Notes: generated by a model from the sequence alone, not told the origin. DNA of 64,000 nucleotides from Pseudomonas sp. UBA4617 (GCF_002386445.1 NZ_DGIR01000038.1:1-64000), one strand, 5' to 3'; numbered from the stretch's first letter, positions 53,211 to 62,168 are shown. Translations and numbers: made by a program.

Positions 53211-54286
53211 GCCCCCTCCCCGGCCAGCACCGCGAGTACCCGCCTGAGCAGTTCGTCGTGCTGGTAGCTGCCGTCGCGGTCATCGGCATAACGCACGATC
53301 ACCAGCTTCTGCGTGGGCAGCACGTACAGCGCCTGCCCCCAATGGCCGAGGGCCGCATAGGTGTCTGCGGGAGCACTCGGCCAGGGCCGTGGCGCCCCGG
53401 CCAACGGCTGGTTGAGCCACCAGTGGCCACCGGGGTTGGCCTCGCCGGGCATGGCGTCGGCTTGGGCAAACGGCCTGCGACTGAAGGCCACCCAGGCTTC
53501 GGGCAGCAGTTGCCGGTCGTGCCAGCGCCCGTCGCGCTGCATCAGCAGACCGATGCGTGCCAGGTCGCGCGCCGTAAGGTACAGGTAGGAAGAACCGACA
53601 TAGATGCCGGCCTGGTCACGTTCCCACACCGCGCTGGTGATGCCCAGCGGGGTGAACAACGCGAGCCAGGGGTATTGCGGGTATTGTTCGGCGCCGAGCA
53701 TGCCGCGCAGGGCGGCGGCCAGCAGGTTGCTGTCGCCACTGGAATAGAGAAAGCGCTGGCCAGGGTTGGCGGCCGAGCCTCGCGCCGCGGTATAGGCCGC
53801 CATGTCGGCGCGGCCGCGGGTGTAGAGCATGGCCACCACTGTGGATTTCAGCGGAGCGTATTCGTAGTCTTCCTGCCAGTCCAGACCGCTGGCCCAGTGC
53901 AGCAGGTCGGCCATGCGCACGCCGGGGTGAGCGCGCATGGGCGGGTAGAAGCGGCTGACCGGGTCTTGCAGCTGGAAGCGCCCCTGGCCCTGCGCGACGC
54001 CCAGCACCGTGGCGAGCACGCTTTTGCTGATCGACCAGGTGAGGTGGGCAGTGGCTGCGGTGGTGGGCGCCGTATAGCGTTCGTACAGGATACGACCGTC
54101 ACGGATGATCAGCAGGGCGTCGGTACGAATACCGGTGCGCTCCGGGGTGGGGCGGACGGGGAAGGCGTAGGCGTCGACAGCCTGCCAGTCGTGAGTGGCG
54201 TCATCGATCGGCCAGTCGGGTTGGGGCCAGCCCTCGGCCCAGGCACACCCTGTAGCCAGTGCCAGAATGACGAACAATGCCTTCAT
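53207..54286 (-). CDS. Class C beta-lactamase-like serine hydrolase
   Basis: The 359-aa precursor has a signal peptide and SxxK motif S85-x-x-K88 (WSISKSV), YSSGDSN near residue 175, and GHWG in place of the usual KTG. It belongs to the beta-lactamase/penicillin-binding esterase group, which includes esterases. A Cys at 14 could be lipidated, but the lipobox is imperfect. ATG 54286 fits; the upstream extension has no signal sequence. Confidence 0.78.
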   Translation of the reverse strand: MKALFVILALATGCAWAEGWPQPDWPIDDATHDWQAVDAYAFPVRPTPERTGIRTDALLIIRDGRILYERYTAPTTAATAHLTWSISKSVLATVLGVAQGQGRFQLQDPVSRFYPPMRAHPGVRMADLLHWASGLDWQEDYEYAPLKSTVVAMLYTRGRADMAAYTAARGSAANPGQRFLYSSGDSNLLAAALRGMLGAEQYPQYPWLALFTPLGITSAVWERDQAGIYVGSSYLYLTARDLARIGLLMQRDGRWHDRQLLPEAWVAFSRRPFAQADAMPGEANPGGHWWLNQPLAGAPRPWPSAPADTYAALGHWGQALYVLPTQKLVIVRYADDRDGSYQHDELLRRVLAVLAGEGA

Positions 54287-54356
54287 CGGGATTGCCTTTT
54301 TTCGGGGCCACTGTGCGGCCCCAGGTTTCATGCAATCACACAAACCTAACAGGCAT

Positions 54357-55244
54357 TCATGACAATCCCACAGCCGCCCATGCCTTGTTCAACCGCTTCT
54401 CCCGCGCTGCAGCCGCCAGCGCCATCACGCCCTGGTCGCGCTGCCAGAGCTGCGCCCAATGCGCCGGCCCGGCTGCCAATGCCGCCTCGATTTCCCCCCG
54501 TAGCGCCTGGAACTGCGCAAACAAGCCACCCAGCAACAAATGACAAGCGACGGTATCGGCACACTGCCGGCTACCTTCGGCACACCCGGCCAGCAGCCCG
54601 AGCAACTGCAGGCGCAAGGCCTGCGGCCAGGCACACGCCTGGCCGACGCCATACAGCCAGGCCGTCAGTGCGGCGAGCACATACAAGTCCTCCAGCGAGC
54701 GGAACGGTTTCACATAGGCATCCCAGCCATCCCCCGCCAGCAGTTCGCAGGCTGCATGCTGCAGTACCAGTCGTCCATGGCCCACCTCCGGCATCAGCGG
54801 CAGGGTCGGCAGCGCTTCCAGCGTCACCCCCGGCTCGCCGGGGTAGACCACCGCCAGGTTCAATTGCGCTGCCGCACCCATCGCCTCGCTGCGCGCCGCG
54901 ACCAGCAACCACTCCGCCTCCAGGCCGGCGGTGACGAAGTCCTTGCTGCCGGTCAAGCGCAGGCCGTCCAGGCGCGTACGCATGTCCGCCGGCCGCACGC
55001 TGTGCCGTTCGCTGGCGCACAGGGCGCCGAGGCTCGGCGGAGCACTGGGCCAAAGCACGCGCAAGGCGGCCTGGTAACCGACCAGGAACGCCAGGCCCGG
55101 CGTGGCCATCGCCCGCCCGCCCAGAACCGCCAGTTCGAACGGGGCAACCGGGCCAAGGCGCTCGAGCAGCGCGGCATAGGTTTCGCCAAGGGTGCCCGCC
55201 AGTGCTTGGCGAAGCGGGTCGTTGAGTCGTTGCAACCAGGCCAT
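54357..55244 (-). CDS. Short acyl-CoA dehydrogenase-like protein
   Basis: The 295-aa protein resembles the acyl-CoA dehydrogenase fold: RLTGSKDFVTAGLEAEWLLV (middle-domain segment) and a helical C-terminal part. It is shorter than the usual ~380 residues, because the N-terminal helical domain looks reduced, so activity is uncertain. ATG 55244 has CAAGGAG upstream. It is divergent from olsB. Confidence 0.7.
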   Translation of the reverse strand: MAWLQRLNDPLRQALAGTLGETYAALLERLGPVAPFELAVLGGRAMATPGLAFLVGYQAALRVLWPSAPPSLGALCASERHSVRPADMRTRLDGLRLTGSKDFVTAGLEAEWLLVAARSEAMGAAAQLNLAVVYPGEPGVTLEALPTLPLMPEVGHGRLVLQHAACELLAGDGWDAYVKPFRSLEDLYVLAALTAWLYGVGQACAWPQALRLQLLGLLAGCAEGSRQCADTVACHLLLGGLFAQFQALRGEIEAALAAGPAHWAQLWQRDQGVMALAAAAREKRLNKAWAAVGLS

Positions 55245-55402
55245 GGAGCGGCTCCTTGCAGGGGGCTTTCGGCTAAGGCCGTGGGATGTCACGCAAGCAT
55301 CACCAAAGCTTCACAGGGGTGACACCGCGTCTACCTAGGCTGACTTTGCACAACAAAGCCGACCGGCCGCAACCCTTCATGGCTGGCTTATGGAGACTCG
55401 TA

Positions 55403-56158
55403 ATGACTCGGATCGCTCACGCTGGCGACAACAGCACCGAACGCCGTCTGCAAGCCGAACGCCTGGTTGGCGCCACGGCCCTGCACGAGGCCCAGGCCCT
55501 GCGCTACAAGGTGTTCAGCGCCGAATTCAAGGCCCGCCTCAAAGGTGCCGAGCACGGCCTGGACATGGATGACTACGACGTGCACTGCCGACACATCGGT
55601 GTGCGCGACCTGAGTACCGGCGAGCTGGTTGCCACCACGCGCCTGCTCGACCACCAGGCTGCCAGCAGCCTCGGCCGCTTCTACAGCGAAGAAGAATTCA
55701 ACCTGCATGGCTTGTTACAGTTACAGGGTCCGATCCTCGAGCTGGGCCGCACCTGCGTGGCCCCCGACTACCGCAACGGCGGCACCATTGCCGTACTGTG
55801 GAGCGAACTGGCGGAAATCCTCAATGAAGGCTGCTACAGCTATCTGATGGGCTGCGCCAGCATCCCCATGCAGGATGGCGGAATACAGGCCCATGCGGTG
55901 ATGCAGCGCCTGCGCGACCGTTACCTGTGCACCGAGCACCTGCGCGCCGAACCGAAAAAACCGCTGCCCAAGCTGGCCCTGCCGAACAACGTGATTGCCG
56001 AAATGCCTCCCCTGCTCAAGGCCTATATGCGCCTGGGCGCGAAAATTTGCGGCGAGCCATGCTGGGACGAAGACTTCCAGGTCGCCGACGTGTTCATCCT
56101 GCTCAAGCGCGACGAGTTGTGCCCGCGCTATGCCCGCCACTTCAAGGCAGCGGTGTGA
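55403..56158 (+). CDS. olsB: L-ornithine N-alpha-acyltransferase (OlsB-like GNAT)
   Basis: The 251-aa protein belongs to the GNAT-like OlsB group: ALRYKVFSAEFKARL near the start and ELGRTCVAPDYRNGG as the acyl-carrier-binding loop. OlsB makes lyso-ornithine lipid from ornithine and 3-hydroxyacyl-ACP. ATG 55403 has TGGAG upstream. Its stop overlaps the olsA start by one base (TGATG), giving a coupled olsBA pair. Confidence 0.88.
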   Translation: MTRIAHAGDNSTERRLQAERLVGATALHEAQALRYKVFSAEFKARLKGAEHGLDMDDYDVHCRHIGVRDLSTGELVATTRLLDHQAASSLGRFYSEEEFNLHGLLQLQGPILELGRTCVAPDYRNGGTIAVLWSELAEILNEGCYSYLMGCASIPMQDGGIQAHAVMQRLRDRYLCTEHLRAEPKKPLPKLALPNNVIAEMPPLLKAYMRLGAKICGEPCWDEDFQVADVFILLKRDELCPRYARHFKAAV

Positions 56159-56946
56159 TGCCGAAGCTGCGGGTATCGGCCCGCCTGACGCGACTGCTGC
56201 TGGTCCTGCTGCTGGGCATGCTGCTGGCCAGCGTGGTCTCCCTCGGCGAGCGCCTGGGCTTCAAGCCCTCGCTGGAACGCCGCCAGCGCTGGACCTGCCT
56301 GTTCATGAAACGCCTGGTCGCGGCGCTGCCGTTCGACGTCCGGGTGCTCGGCGAGCTGCCGCAGCGGCCAATGCTGTGGGTCAGCAACCACGTGTGCTGG
56401 ACCGACATCCCTTTGCTCGGCATGCTGCTGCCACTGTCCTTCCTGTCCAAGGCCGAAGTGCGCCACTGGCCGGTGGCCGGCTGGCTGGCGGAGAAGGCCG
56501 GCACGCTGTTCATCCGCCGGGGCGGCGGTGACAGCCAGCGCCTGCGTGAACAGATTGCCGGGCAATTAGGCCTGGCCCGTCCGCTTTTGATCTTCCCCGA
56601 AGGTACCACCACCAGCGGGCGGACCCTGCGCACCTTCCATGGCCGCCTGCTGGCGGGCGCCATCGACCGTGGGGTGGCGGTACAACCGGTGGCCATCCAG
56701 TACCTGCGCAATGGCCAGATCGACCCGATTGCGCCATTCATTGGTGAGGATGACCTGGTGTCGCACTTGCTGCGCCTGTTCGCCCAGCCGCGGAGTGAAG
56801 TGTGCATCCACTTGCTGCAGCCGATCGGCAGCGTCGGCAAGGAACGGGCGATGCTCGCATTGCAGGCGCAGCAGGCGATTCAGCGGGCGTTGTTCGGGGC
56901 TGTAGAAGTTGAAGTTGTGGCTCGGCGGCAGGCGCGGGCCGCCTGA
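56158..56946 (+). CDS. olsA: 1-acyl-sn-glycerol-3-phosphate acyltransferase-like, OlsA
   Basis: The 262-aa membrane acyltransferase has the HX4D motif (H78, D83; NHVCWTD) and FPEGT (146-150). It completes ornithine lipid synthesis by O-acylating lyso-ornithine lipid. An N-terminal hydrophobic helix anchors it. It is coupled with olsB; together they make ornithine lipid, a phosphorus-free membrane lipid. Confidence 0.88.
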   Translation: MPKLRVSARLTRLLLVLLLGMLLASVVSLGERLGFKPSLERRQRWTCLFMKRLVAALPFDVRVLGELPQRPMLWVSNHVCWTDIPLLGMLLPLSFLSKAEVRHWPVAGWLAEKAGTLFIRRGGGDSQRLREQIAGQLGLARPLLIFPEGTTTSGRTLRTFHGRLLAGAIDRGVAVQPVAIQYLRNGQIDPIAPFIGEDDLVSHLLRLFAQPRSEVCIHLLQPIGSVGKERAMLALQAQQAIQRALFGAVEVEVVARRQARAA

Positions 56947-56963
56947 GCTTGTGCTTTTCAGGA

Positions 56964-56999
56964 CCGGCGTCTTCGCGGGTGTGCCTGCGAAGACGCCGG
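56964..56999. repeat. REP-type palindrome between olsA and acpH
   Basis: CCGGCGTCTTCGC (56964-56976) pairs with GCGAAGACGCCGG (56987-56999). It is between convergent genes, 17 bp from the olsA stop and 8 bp from the acpH stop, and probably terminates both. Confidence 0.75.
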
Positions 57000-57006
57000 C
57001 ACAGGC

Positions 57007-57591
57007 CTAACTGCCTGACATCCGCCCCGCCGCCGCGTACGCCTGCAATTGCGGATAGAATTCACGAAAATCCGCCAGCAACGGCTCGTATAGCCGTTCC
57101 AGCTCTCCCATTACCCCCAGCATCCCCTCCGGCCGCGACAGCCGTCGGGCAATGCCGTTGAACACCTGATCCAGCGTGGCGAAATCACCATACGCGCCCA
57201 GCCAGTCATCCGCCGCCATCAACGGTGCAATCCGCGCCAGCCGCCCGGGCAGCTCGGGTTCCGCCAACAGCACTCGATAAAACGCCTCAGTGAACTGCTC
57301 CAGCGGTTGCTCGGCATAATCCTGCCAATGCCGGGCCAGGCAGTGATCGAAGAACACATCCACAACGATGCCGGCAAAGCGCCGCCGCTCAGGTGGAAAA
57401 CGTGCCAGTGCCGCGAGTACCAACGGATGCTGGTCGGTATAGCTGTCGATTCGACGGTGCAGCCGGATGGCCGCCTCCAGCGCAGGCGGGAAGCGCCCTT
57501 CCAGCGGGCCTTTGACAAAATCGCCATACAGGCTGCCAAGCAGTTGTTGCGGCGCCGGGCCGCCCAGATGAAGGTGTGCGAGGTAGTTCAT
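57007..57591 (-). CDS. acpH: ACP phosphodiesterase
   Basis: The 194-aa protein has the AcpH landmarks MNYLAHLHLGG, LLGSLYGDFVKGPL, RRIDSYTDQHP and VDVFFDHCLARHW. It is an HD-type phosphodiesterase that removes 4'-phosphopantetheine from acyl carrier protein. It is convergent with olsBA and divergent from the ArsR-xenB unit. Confidence 0.88.
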   Translation of the reverse strand: MNYLAHLHLGGPAPQQLLGSLYGDFVKGPLEGRFPPALEAAIRLHRRIDSYTDQHPLVLAALARFPPERRRFAGIVVDVFFDHCLARHWQDYAEQPLEQFTEAFYRVLLAEPELPGRLARIAPLMAADDWLGAYGDFATLDQVFNGIARRLSRPEGMLGVMGELERLYEPLLADFREFYPQLQAYAAAGRMSGS

Positions 57592-57617
57592 GGGCGCAGT
57601 CTAGCACCGTCTGCGCC

Positions 57618-57717
57618 TATATCGTTATAACGCGATATATCGATTCGTACGTCACTCAGAACGTCTTCGTATTTGTATATCGGTAGTTCACGATTTACAT
57701 TTCGCCCTATCGCGATA
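57618..57717. promoter_or_regulatory. Two palindromic sites upstream of arsR-xenB
   Basis: TATCGCGATA (57708-57717) is a perfect palindrome 25 bp before the ArsR start. Farther upstream, TATATCG (57618-57624) and CGATATA (57633-57639) are inverted around GTTATAAC-type bases. The shared TATCG/CGATA halves suggest two sites for the ArsR regulator itself. Confidence 0.6.
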
Positions 57718-57741
57718 TACCGCTACAACGAGCCTCAACCC

Positions 57742-58044
57742 ATGCCTCTCGATCTCGACGAAATCATAAAAGCGCTGGCCCACCCAGTCAGACGAGAAAT
57801 CCTCGGCTGGCTGAAAGACCCGGCAGGGCACTTCCCGGACCAATACCACAGCACCGAGAACGGCGTCTGTGCCGGGCAGATCGATCAACGCTGCGGCCTG
57901 TCGCAATCAACCGTCTCTGCCCACCTGGCCACCCTGCAGCGCGCCGGGTTGGTCAGCAGCCAGAAGATCGGCCAGTGGCATTTCTTCAAACGCAACGAAA
58001 CCACCATCCAGGCGTTTCTCGAACAATTGCGCCAAGCACTCTGA
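57742..58044 (+). CDS. ArsR-family transcriptional regulator
   Basis: The 100-aa protein has the winged HTH of ArsR/SmtB (ALAHPVRREILGWL and CGLSQSTVSAHLATLQRAGLV). No metal-binding Cys cluster is evident, so it probably senses redox or electrophilic ligands. The ATG at 57742 follows AACCC; the longer frame is not supported. It is 17 bp before xenB in the same operon, and the palindromes upstream are its likely operators. Confidence 0.85.
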   Translation: MPLDLDEIIKALAHPVRREILGWLKDPAGHFPDQYHSTENGVCAGQIDQRCGLSQSTVSAHLATLQRAGLVSSQKIGQWHFFKRNETTIQAFLEQLRQAL

Positions 58045-58061
58045 ACAGGCAGGTAACCTTC

Positions 58062-59111
58062 ATGACCACGCTTTTCGATCCGATTACCCTGGGCGACCTG
58101 CAATTGCCCAACCGCATCATCATGGCCCCGCTCACCCGCTGCCGCGCCGATGAAGGCCGCGTGCCCAATGCGCTGATGGCCGAGTACTACGTGCAGCGCG
58201 CCAGTGCCGGGCTGATCCTCAGCGAGGCGACCTCGGTCAGCCCCATGGGTGTCGGCTACCCGGATACCCCCGGCATCTGGAACGACGAGCAGGTACGTGG
58301 CTGGAACAATGTGACCAAGGCCGTGCATGCAGCGGGCGGGCGCATTTTCCTGCAGCTGTGGCACGTCGGTCGCATCTCCCACCCTAGCTACCTGAACGGC
58401 GAACTGCCCGTAGCCCCCAGTGCAATCCAGCCCAAGGGCCATGTGAGCCTGGTACGCCCGCTCAGTGACTACCCCACCCCGCGCGCGTTGGAAACAGAGG
58501 AAATCGCCGACATCGTCGAGGCCTACCGCAGCGGTGCCGAGAATGCCAAGGCCGCAGGCTTCGATGGCGTAGAAATTCATGGTGCCAACGGCTACCTGCT
58601 CGACCAGTTCCTGCAAAGCAGCACCAACCAGCGCACCGACCGCTACGGCGGCTCGCTGGAAAACCGTGCGCGCCTGCTGCTGGAGGTCACCGACGCGGCC
58701 ATCGAGGTATGGGGGGCGAACCGTGTCGGCGTGCACCTGGCACCACGCGCCGATGCCCATGACATGGGCGATGCCGACCGCGCCGAAACCTTCACCTATG
58801 TCGCCCGCGAGCTGGGCAAACGGGGCATTGCCTTCATCTGCTCACGCGAGCGGGAGGCCGATGACAGCATCGGACCGTTGATCAAGCAAGCGTTCAGCGG
58901 CCCGTACATCGTCAACGAGCGCTTCGACAAGGCCAGCGCCAATGCGGCCCTGGCCAGTGGCAAGGCGGATGCGGTGGCGTTCGGCGTGCCGTTCATCGCC
59001 AACCCGGACCTGCCGGCACGGCTGGCGGCGGATGCGCCGTTGAATGAAGCGCGGCCGGAGACCTTCTATGGCAAGGGGCCGGTGGGTTACATCGACTATC
59101 CACGGTTGTAA
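58062..59111 (+). CDS. xenB: Old Yellow Enzyme-family alkene/xenobiotic reductase
   Basis: The 349-aa FMN enzyme has the OYE landmarks: PLTRCRADEG near the N-terminus, the HGANGYLLDQFLQSSTNQR barrel segment with the catalytic His-Asn pair, and RYGGSLENRARLLLEV. Length and sequence match the XenB reductases of P. putida and P. fluorescens, which reduce nitroglycerin, TNT and enones. AGGTAACC precedes the ATG. It is co-transcribed with the ArsR gene. Confidence 0.9.
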   Translation: MTTLFDPITLGDLQLPNRIIMAPLTRCRADEGRVPNALMAEYYVQRASAGLILSEATSVSPMGVGYPDTPGIWNDEQVRGWNNVTKAVHAAGGRIFLQLWHVGRISHPSYLNGELPVAPSAIQPKGHVSLVRPLSDYPTPRALETEEIADIVEAYRSGAENAKAAGFDGVEIHGANGYLLDQFLQSSTNQRTDRYGGSLENRARLLLEVTDAAIEVWGANRVGVHLAPRADAHDMGDADRAETFTYVARELGKRGIAFICSREREADDSIGPLIKQAFSGPYIVNERFDKASANAALASGKADAVAFGVPFIANPDLPARLAADAPLNEARPETFYGKGPVGYIDYPRL

Positions 59112-59122
59112 CCGGGATTGCC

Positions 59123-59170
59123 GGGGCCGCTTTGCGGCCCTGTGTCGCGAAAGGAGGGCAACGCCCTCCC
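59123..59170. terminator. Tandem hairpins between xenB and the coiled-coil gene
   Basis: GGGCCGC (59124-59130) pairs with GCGGCCC (59134-59140) around TTT, and GGAGGGC (59153-59159) with GCCCTCC (59163-59169) around AAC. They separate two convergent genes; neither has a long T tract. Confidence 0.5.
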
Positions 59171-59178
59171 CGGCCCTG

Positions 59179-60045
59179 TCACGGCCGGGCGTTGATCTGC
59201 TGCTGCAGGTTCTGGATCTGGCTCTGCAAGGTATTCAGGTTGCGGGTCGTCTGCGCACGGAAGGCATCGAACTCCTGCACCGAAGCACCACTGGCAGCCG
59301 CCGCCGGACGATTGTCGATCTGGCTCTTGAGCACCAACATGTCCTGCTCCAGGTCCTGGATAGCCGCGCTCGGGTTACCCTGCTTCTTCAGCGCCGCCAC
59401 CTCGCCGCTCAGGCTCTTGAGCTGACCATCCAGCTTGCCATTGTCGGCCTGTGCGGCCTTCAGTGCGGCAACCTGTTCACCAAGGCCCTTGAGCTGGGCA
59501 TCCAGTTTGCCCCCATCGACCTGGCCCGAGCGCAACGCGGCCAGTTCGCCGTTCACTTGCTTCAGTTGCGCCTGCAACTGGCTCTGCAGCTCGGTCACGG
59601 CCTTCTGCTGTTCACGGGTATCGGCCAGCACCTGCTCCAGGCGCTTGCCCAGGTCACCGGTCTGCCCGGCCACCCCCTTCTGCAACTGACGAAGCTGCAG
59701 TTTCAAGGCCTCGCTATTGGTAGTGGCCCCCGACTCGCTGGCCGCGACCTTGCCGCTGATGGCCTGCAGGCGCCCGGCCGCTTCCTCGCTGATGCGGGCA
59801 AAGCTTTCCTGGGTCGCCACCAGTTGCTGTTCCATCAGGGAAATCTGCTGGAAGCTCCACCAGCCGAGGCCCGCCAAGGCGATGAACGAGGCCCCGAGCA
59901 AGGCCCAAAGAGGCGCCGTACTGGCCCCGCGGGCGGCTTTCTGGCGGCTGCGCACCACGTGCGCGGGCATCAGTTCGTCATCGTCATGCGTGCCGGCCCG
60001 CAGGGTAGGCACGTCATCGTAGTCATCATGAGCATGGTTACGCAT
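59179..60045 (-). CDS. Membrane-anchored coiled-coil protein with internal repeats
   Basis: The 288-aa protein has an acidic N-terminal cytoplasmic part, one TM segment at ~46-64 and a long coiled coil from ~70. Two near-identical units, GKLDAQLKGLGEQVAALKAA (179-198) and GKLDGQLKSLSGEVAALKKQ (203-222), repeat with a 24-residue period. Heptads fill much of the rest. The family is often annotated only as ATPase-like. Function unknown; a scaffold or envelope-spanning role is plausible. The ATG at 60045 is chosen; TTG 60072 is the alternative. Confidence 0.72.
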   Translation of the reverse strand: MRNHAHDDYDDVPTLRAGTHDDDELMPAHVVRSRQKAARGASTAPLWALLGASFIALAGLGWWSFQQISLMEQQLVATQESFARISEEAAGRLQAISGKVAASESGATTNSEALKLQLRQLQKGVAGQTGDLGKRLEQVLADTREQQKAVTELQSQLQAQLKQVNGELAALRSGQVDGGKLDAQLKGLGEQVAALKAAQADNGKLDGQLKSLSGEVAALKKQGNPSAAIQDLEQDMLVLKSQIDNRPAAAASGASVQEFDAFRAQTTRNLNTLQSQIQNLQQQINARP

Positions 60046-60132
60046 GGATACATTCAACCGCGGTAGTCGCAAAGAGGCACGAGTATAAACCGCCAGCGCG
60101 GCGCGTTGATGACCATCGTCGGCCCGTCGGCC

Positions 60133-61128
60133 TCATGGTCCTGGCGGCTGGTGCTGCCACCAGGCGCAGAATTCATCCAGCGCCGTCCACAGGCTGACCT
60201 TGGGATGGTAGTCCAGATACTGCCGGGCGCGGCTGATATCCAGGGTGAAATCGCGGCTCATTACCTGCATGCCCAGGCGTGACAGGGTCGGTTGCGGGCG
60301 TCCCGGCCATAGCAGGCAGGCCGCCTCGTTCAGCGCAGCCAGGCTGTAGGCCAGGCCGTAGGAACGGTAGCGGGTGACTTGCGGCAACTGCATCTTGCGC
60401 ATCACGTAATTGACCACATCCCATAGCGGCAATGGCTGGCCGTTGCTGATGTTGTAGGCCTGGCCCAGCGCCCGGTCGGCGGCGAACAAGGCACTGAACA
60501 GCGCCTCGTTGAGGTTGTGCACACTGGTGAAATCCACCTTGTTCAGGCCGTTGCCGACGATTGCCATGCGGCCCTTGCGCTGCATTTGCATCAGCCGCGG
60601 AAAAATACTGGCGTCGCCGGCCCCGGTGACGAAACGTGGGCGCAGCGCCAGCACCTCGAGGCCGAACTCCTGGGCACCGAACACCTTCTGCTCGGCCAGG
60701 TACTTGGTCTGCCCATAGTGGTCGTGGAAGCGACGCGGCACCTGGTCTTCGCGGATATCCAGGCGCGAGCGGCCGTTGAAGTAGATGGACGGCGACGACA
60801 GGTGCACCAGGCGGCGCACGTGCTCCTTGAGGCAGCCCTCGACCACGTTCTCGGTGACCACCACGTTGCCTTGGTAGAAGTCCTGGTAGCGCCCCCAGTT
60901 GCCCACCGCGCCGGCGCAGTGCACCACGGCCTCGACGCCCTGGCAGAGGCGACGGGCCAGCTCGGCATCGCCGAGGTCGCCGGGGATGAACTGGGCGCCG
61001 CGCTTGACCAGGTGCTCGACCCCTTCCGCGCGGCGGCCGCTGACCCGCACGTCCAGGCCCTGCTCAAGGGCAAAGCGCGCAAAGCGCCCGCCAATGAAGC
61101 CGCTCGCGCCGGTGACCAGAATTCGCAT
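60133..61128 (-). CDS. NAD(P)-dependent epimerase/3-beta-HSD-like extended SDR
   Basis: The 331-aa protein has the Rossmann motif GASGFIGG (8-15) and the catalytic Tyr-x3-Lys (HYGQTKYLAEQ), with late substrate-domain segments. It belongs to the 3-beta hydroxysteroid dehydrogenase/isomerase-like extended SDR family; substrate unknown. ATG 61128 has ACGGAG upstream. It lies on the same strand as argP, 50 bp downstream of it. Confidence 0.8.
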   Translation of the reverse strand: MRILVTGASGFIGGRFARFALEQGLDVRVSGRRAEGVEHLVKRGAQFIPGDLGDAELARRLCQGVEAVVHCAGAVGNWGRYQDFYQGNVVVTENVVEGCLKEHVRRLVHLSSPSIYFNGRSRLDIREDQVPRRFHDHYGQTKYLAEQKVFGAQEFGLEVLALRPRFVTGAGDASIFPRLMQMQRKGRMAIVGNGLNKVDFTSVHNLNEALFSALFAADRALGQAYNISNGQPLPLWDVVNYVMRKMQLPQVTRYRSYGLAYSLAALNEAACLLWPGRPQPTLSRLGMQVMSRDFTLDISRARQYLDYHPKVSLWTALDEFCAWWQHQPPGP

Positions 61129-61177
61129 GTAAGACTCCGTCTTGCCAGATTTCAGATGCAACTGACGCCAGCCGTGG

Positions 61178-62068
61178 CTACAAGGGCACCAGCCATTGCC
61201 GTGCGCAGTGGCGCAGATGCTCGGTCAGTTGCGCGAGCAGTTGCCCGCCGTTGCGCCAATGATGCCAGTACAACGGCACATCGATGGGGGTATCGCTGCA
61301 GATTTCCACCAATTGCCCGCCAGCCAGTTGATCACGGGCTTGCAGTTCGGGCACCAGGCCCCAACCCAGGCCGGCTTCGGTCATGCGCAGGAAACCTTCC
61401 GAGGACGGGCACAGGTGGTGCAGGAAACCACCGTCGATGCCCAGCGATGCCAGGTAACGGTGCTGCAGGAAGTCGTCCGGGCCATAGACGATCGCCGGCG
61501 TACGGGCCAGGCGGCCCGCAGCGAAACCCTGGGGAAAATGCCGCGCCATGAACCCGGGGCTGGCCAGTGCCCGGTAACGCATGGCGCCCAGTGGCAGGCT
61601 ACGCGCTCCGGCCACCGGGCGCTCGCTGGCGCACAGACAGGCTGCCACTTCGCCGGCACGCATGCGCTTCAGGCCTACTTCCTGGTCTTCCACCACCAGG
61701 TCGGTCAGCACCTTGTGCTGCGCGCAGAAATTGCCCACCGCAGCGGCCCACCAGGTGGCCAGGCTGTCGGCGTTGAGGGCGATGCGCAGGCGCTCCGGCA
61801 TGCCGCCCTCGTCCAGCGCCGGCACCTGGCGTTGCAGGTCGCGTTCGAGCAGGCGCACCTGTTGCACATGGTTGAGCAACTGACGACCGACTTCGGTCGT
61901 GCCTGGCGGTGTGGCTCGTACCAGCACCGGCTGGCCTACCCGCGCCTCGAGCAACTTGATGCGCTGGGATATGGCTGACTGCGACAGGCCCAGCACCTGC
62001 GCCGCGCGCTCGAAACCACCTTGTTCGATCACCGCCGCGAGGGCGGCCAGCAGTTTGTAGTCGAACAT
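61178..62068 (-). CDS. argP: LysR-type regulator ArgP (IciA)
   Basis: The 296-aa regulator opens MFDYKLLAALAAVIEQGGFE with HTH at ~18-37 (AAQVLGLSQSAISQRI), matching ArgP/IciA. ArgP uses arginine or lysine as effector and activates the adjacent amino-acid exporter gene. It is divergent from argO across 100 bp. ATG 62068 fits; the frame extends upstream without support. Confidence 0.9.
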   Translation of the reverse strand: MFDYKLLAALAAVIEQGGFERAAQVLGLSQSAISQRIKLLEARVGQPVLVRATPPGTTEVGRQLLNHVQQVRLLERDLQRQVPALDEGGMPERLRIALNADSLATWWAAAVGNFCAQHKVLTDLVVEDQEVGLKRMRAGEVAACLCASERPVAGARSLPLGAMRYRALASPGFMARHFPQGFAAGRLARTPAIVYGPDDFLQHRYLASLGIDGGFLHHLCPSSEGFLRMTEAGLGWGLVPELQARDQLAGGQLVEICSDTPIDVPLYWHHWRNGGQLLAQLTEHLRHCARQWLVPL

Positions 62069-62168
62069 CGATTTTCCTAATGCCTGATCAGCGCTATTTG
62101 TTTTTCTTATATAACCCGTTTGCGCACAATGGCCAGCATCTTTTCTCGACACTCCTGGAGATTTGGCC

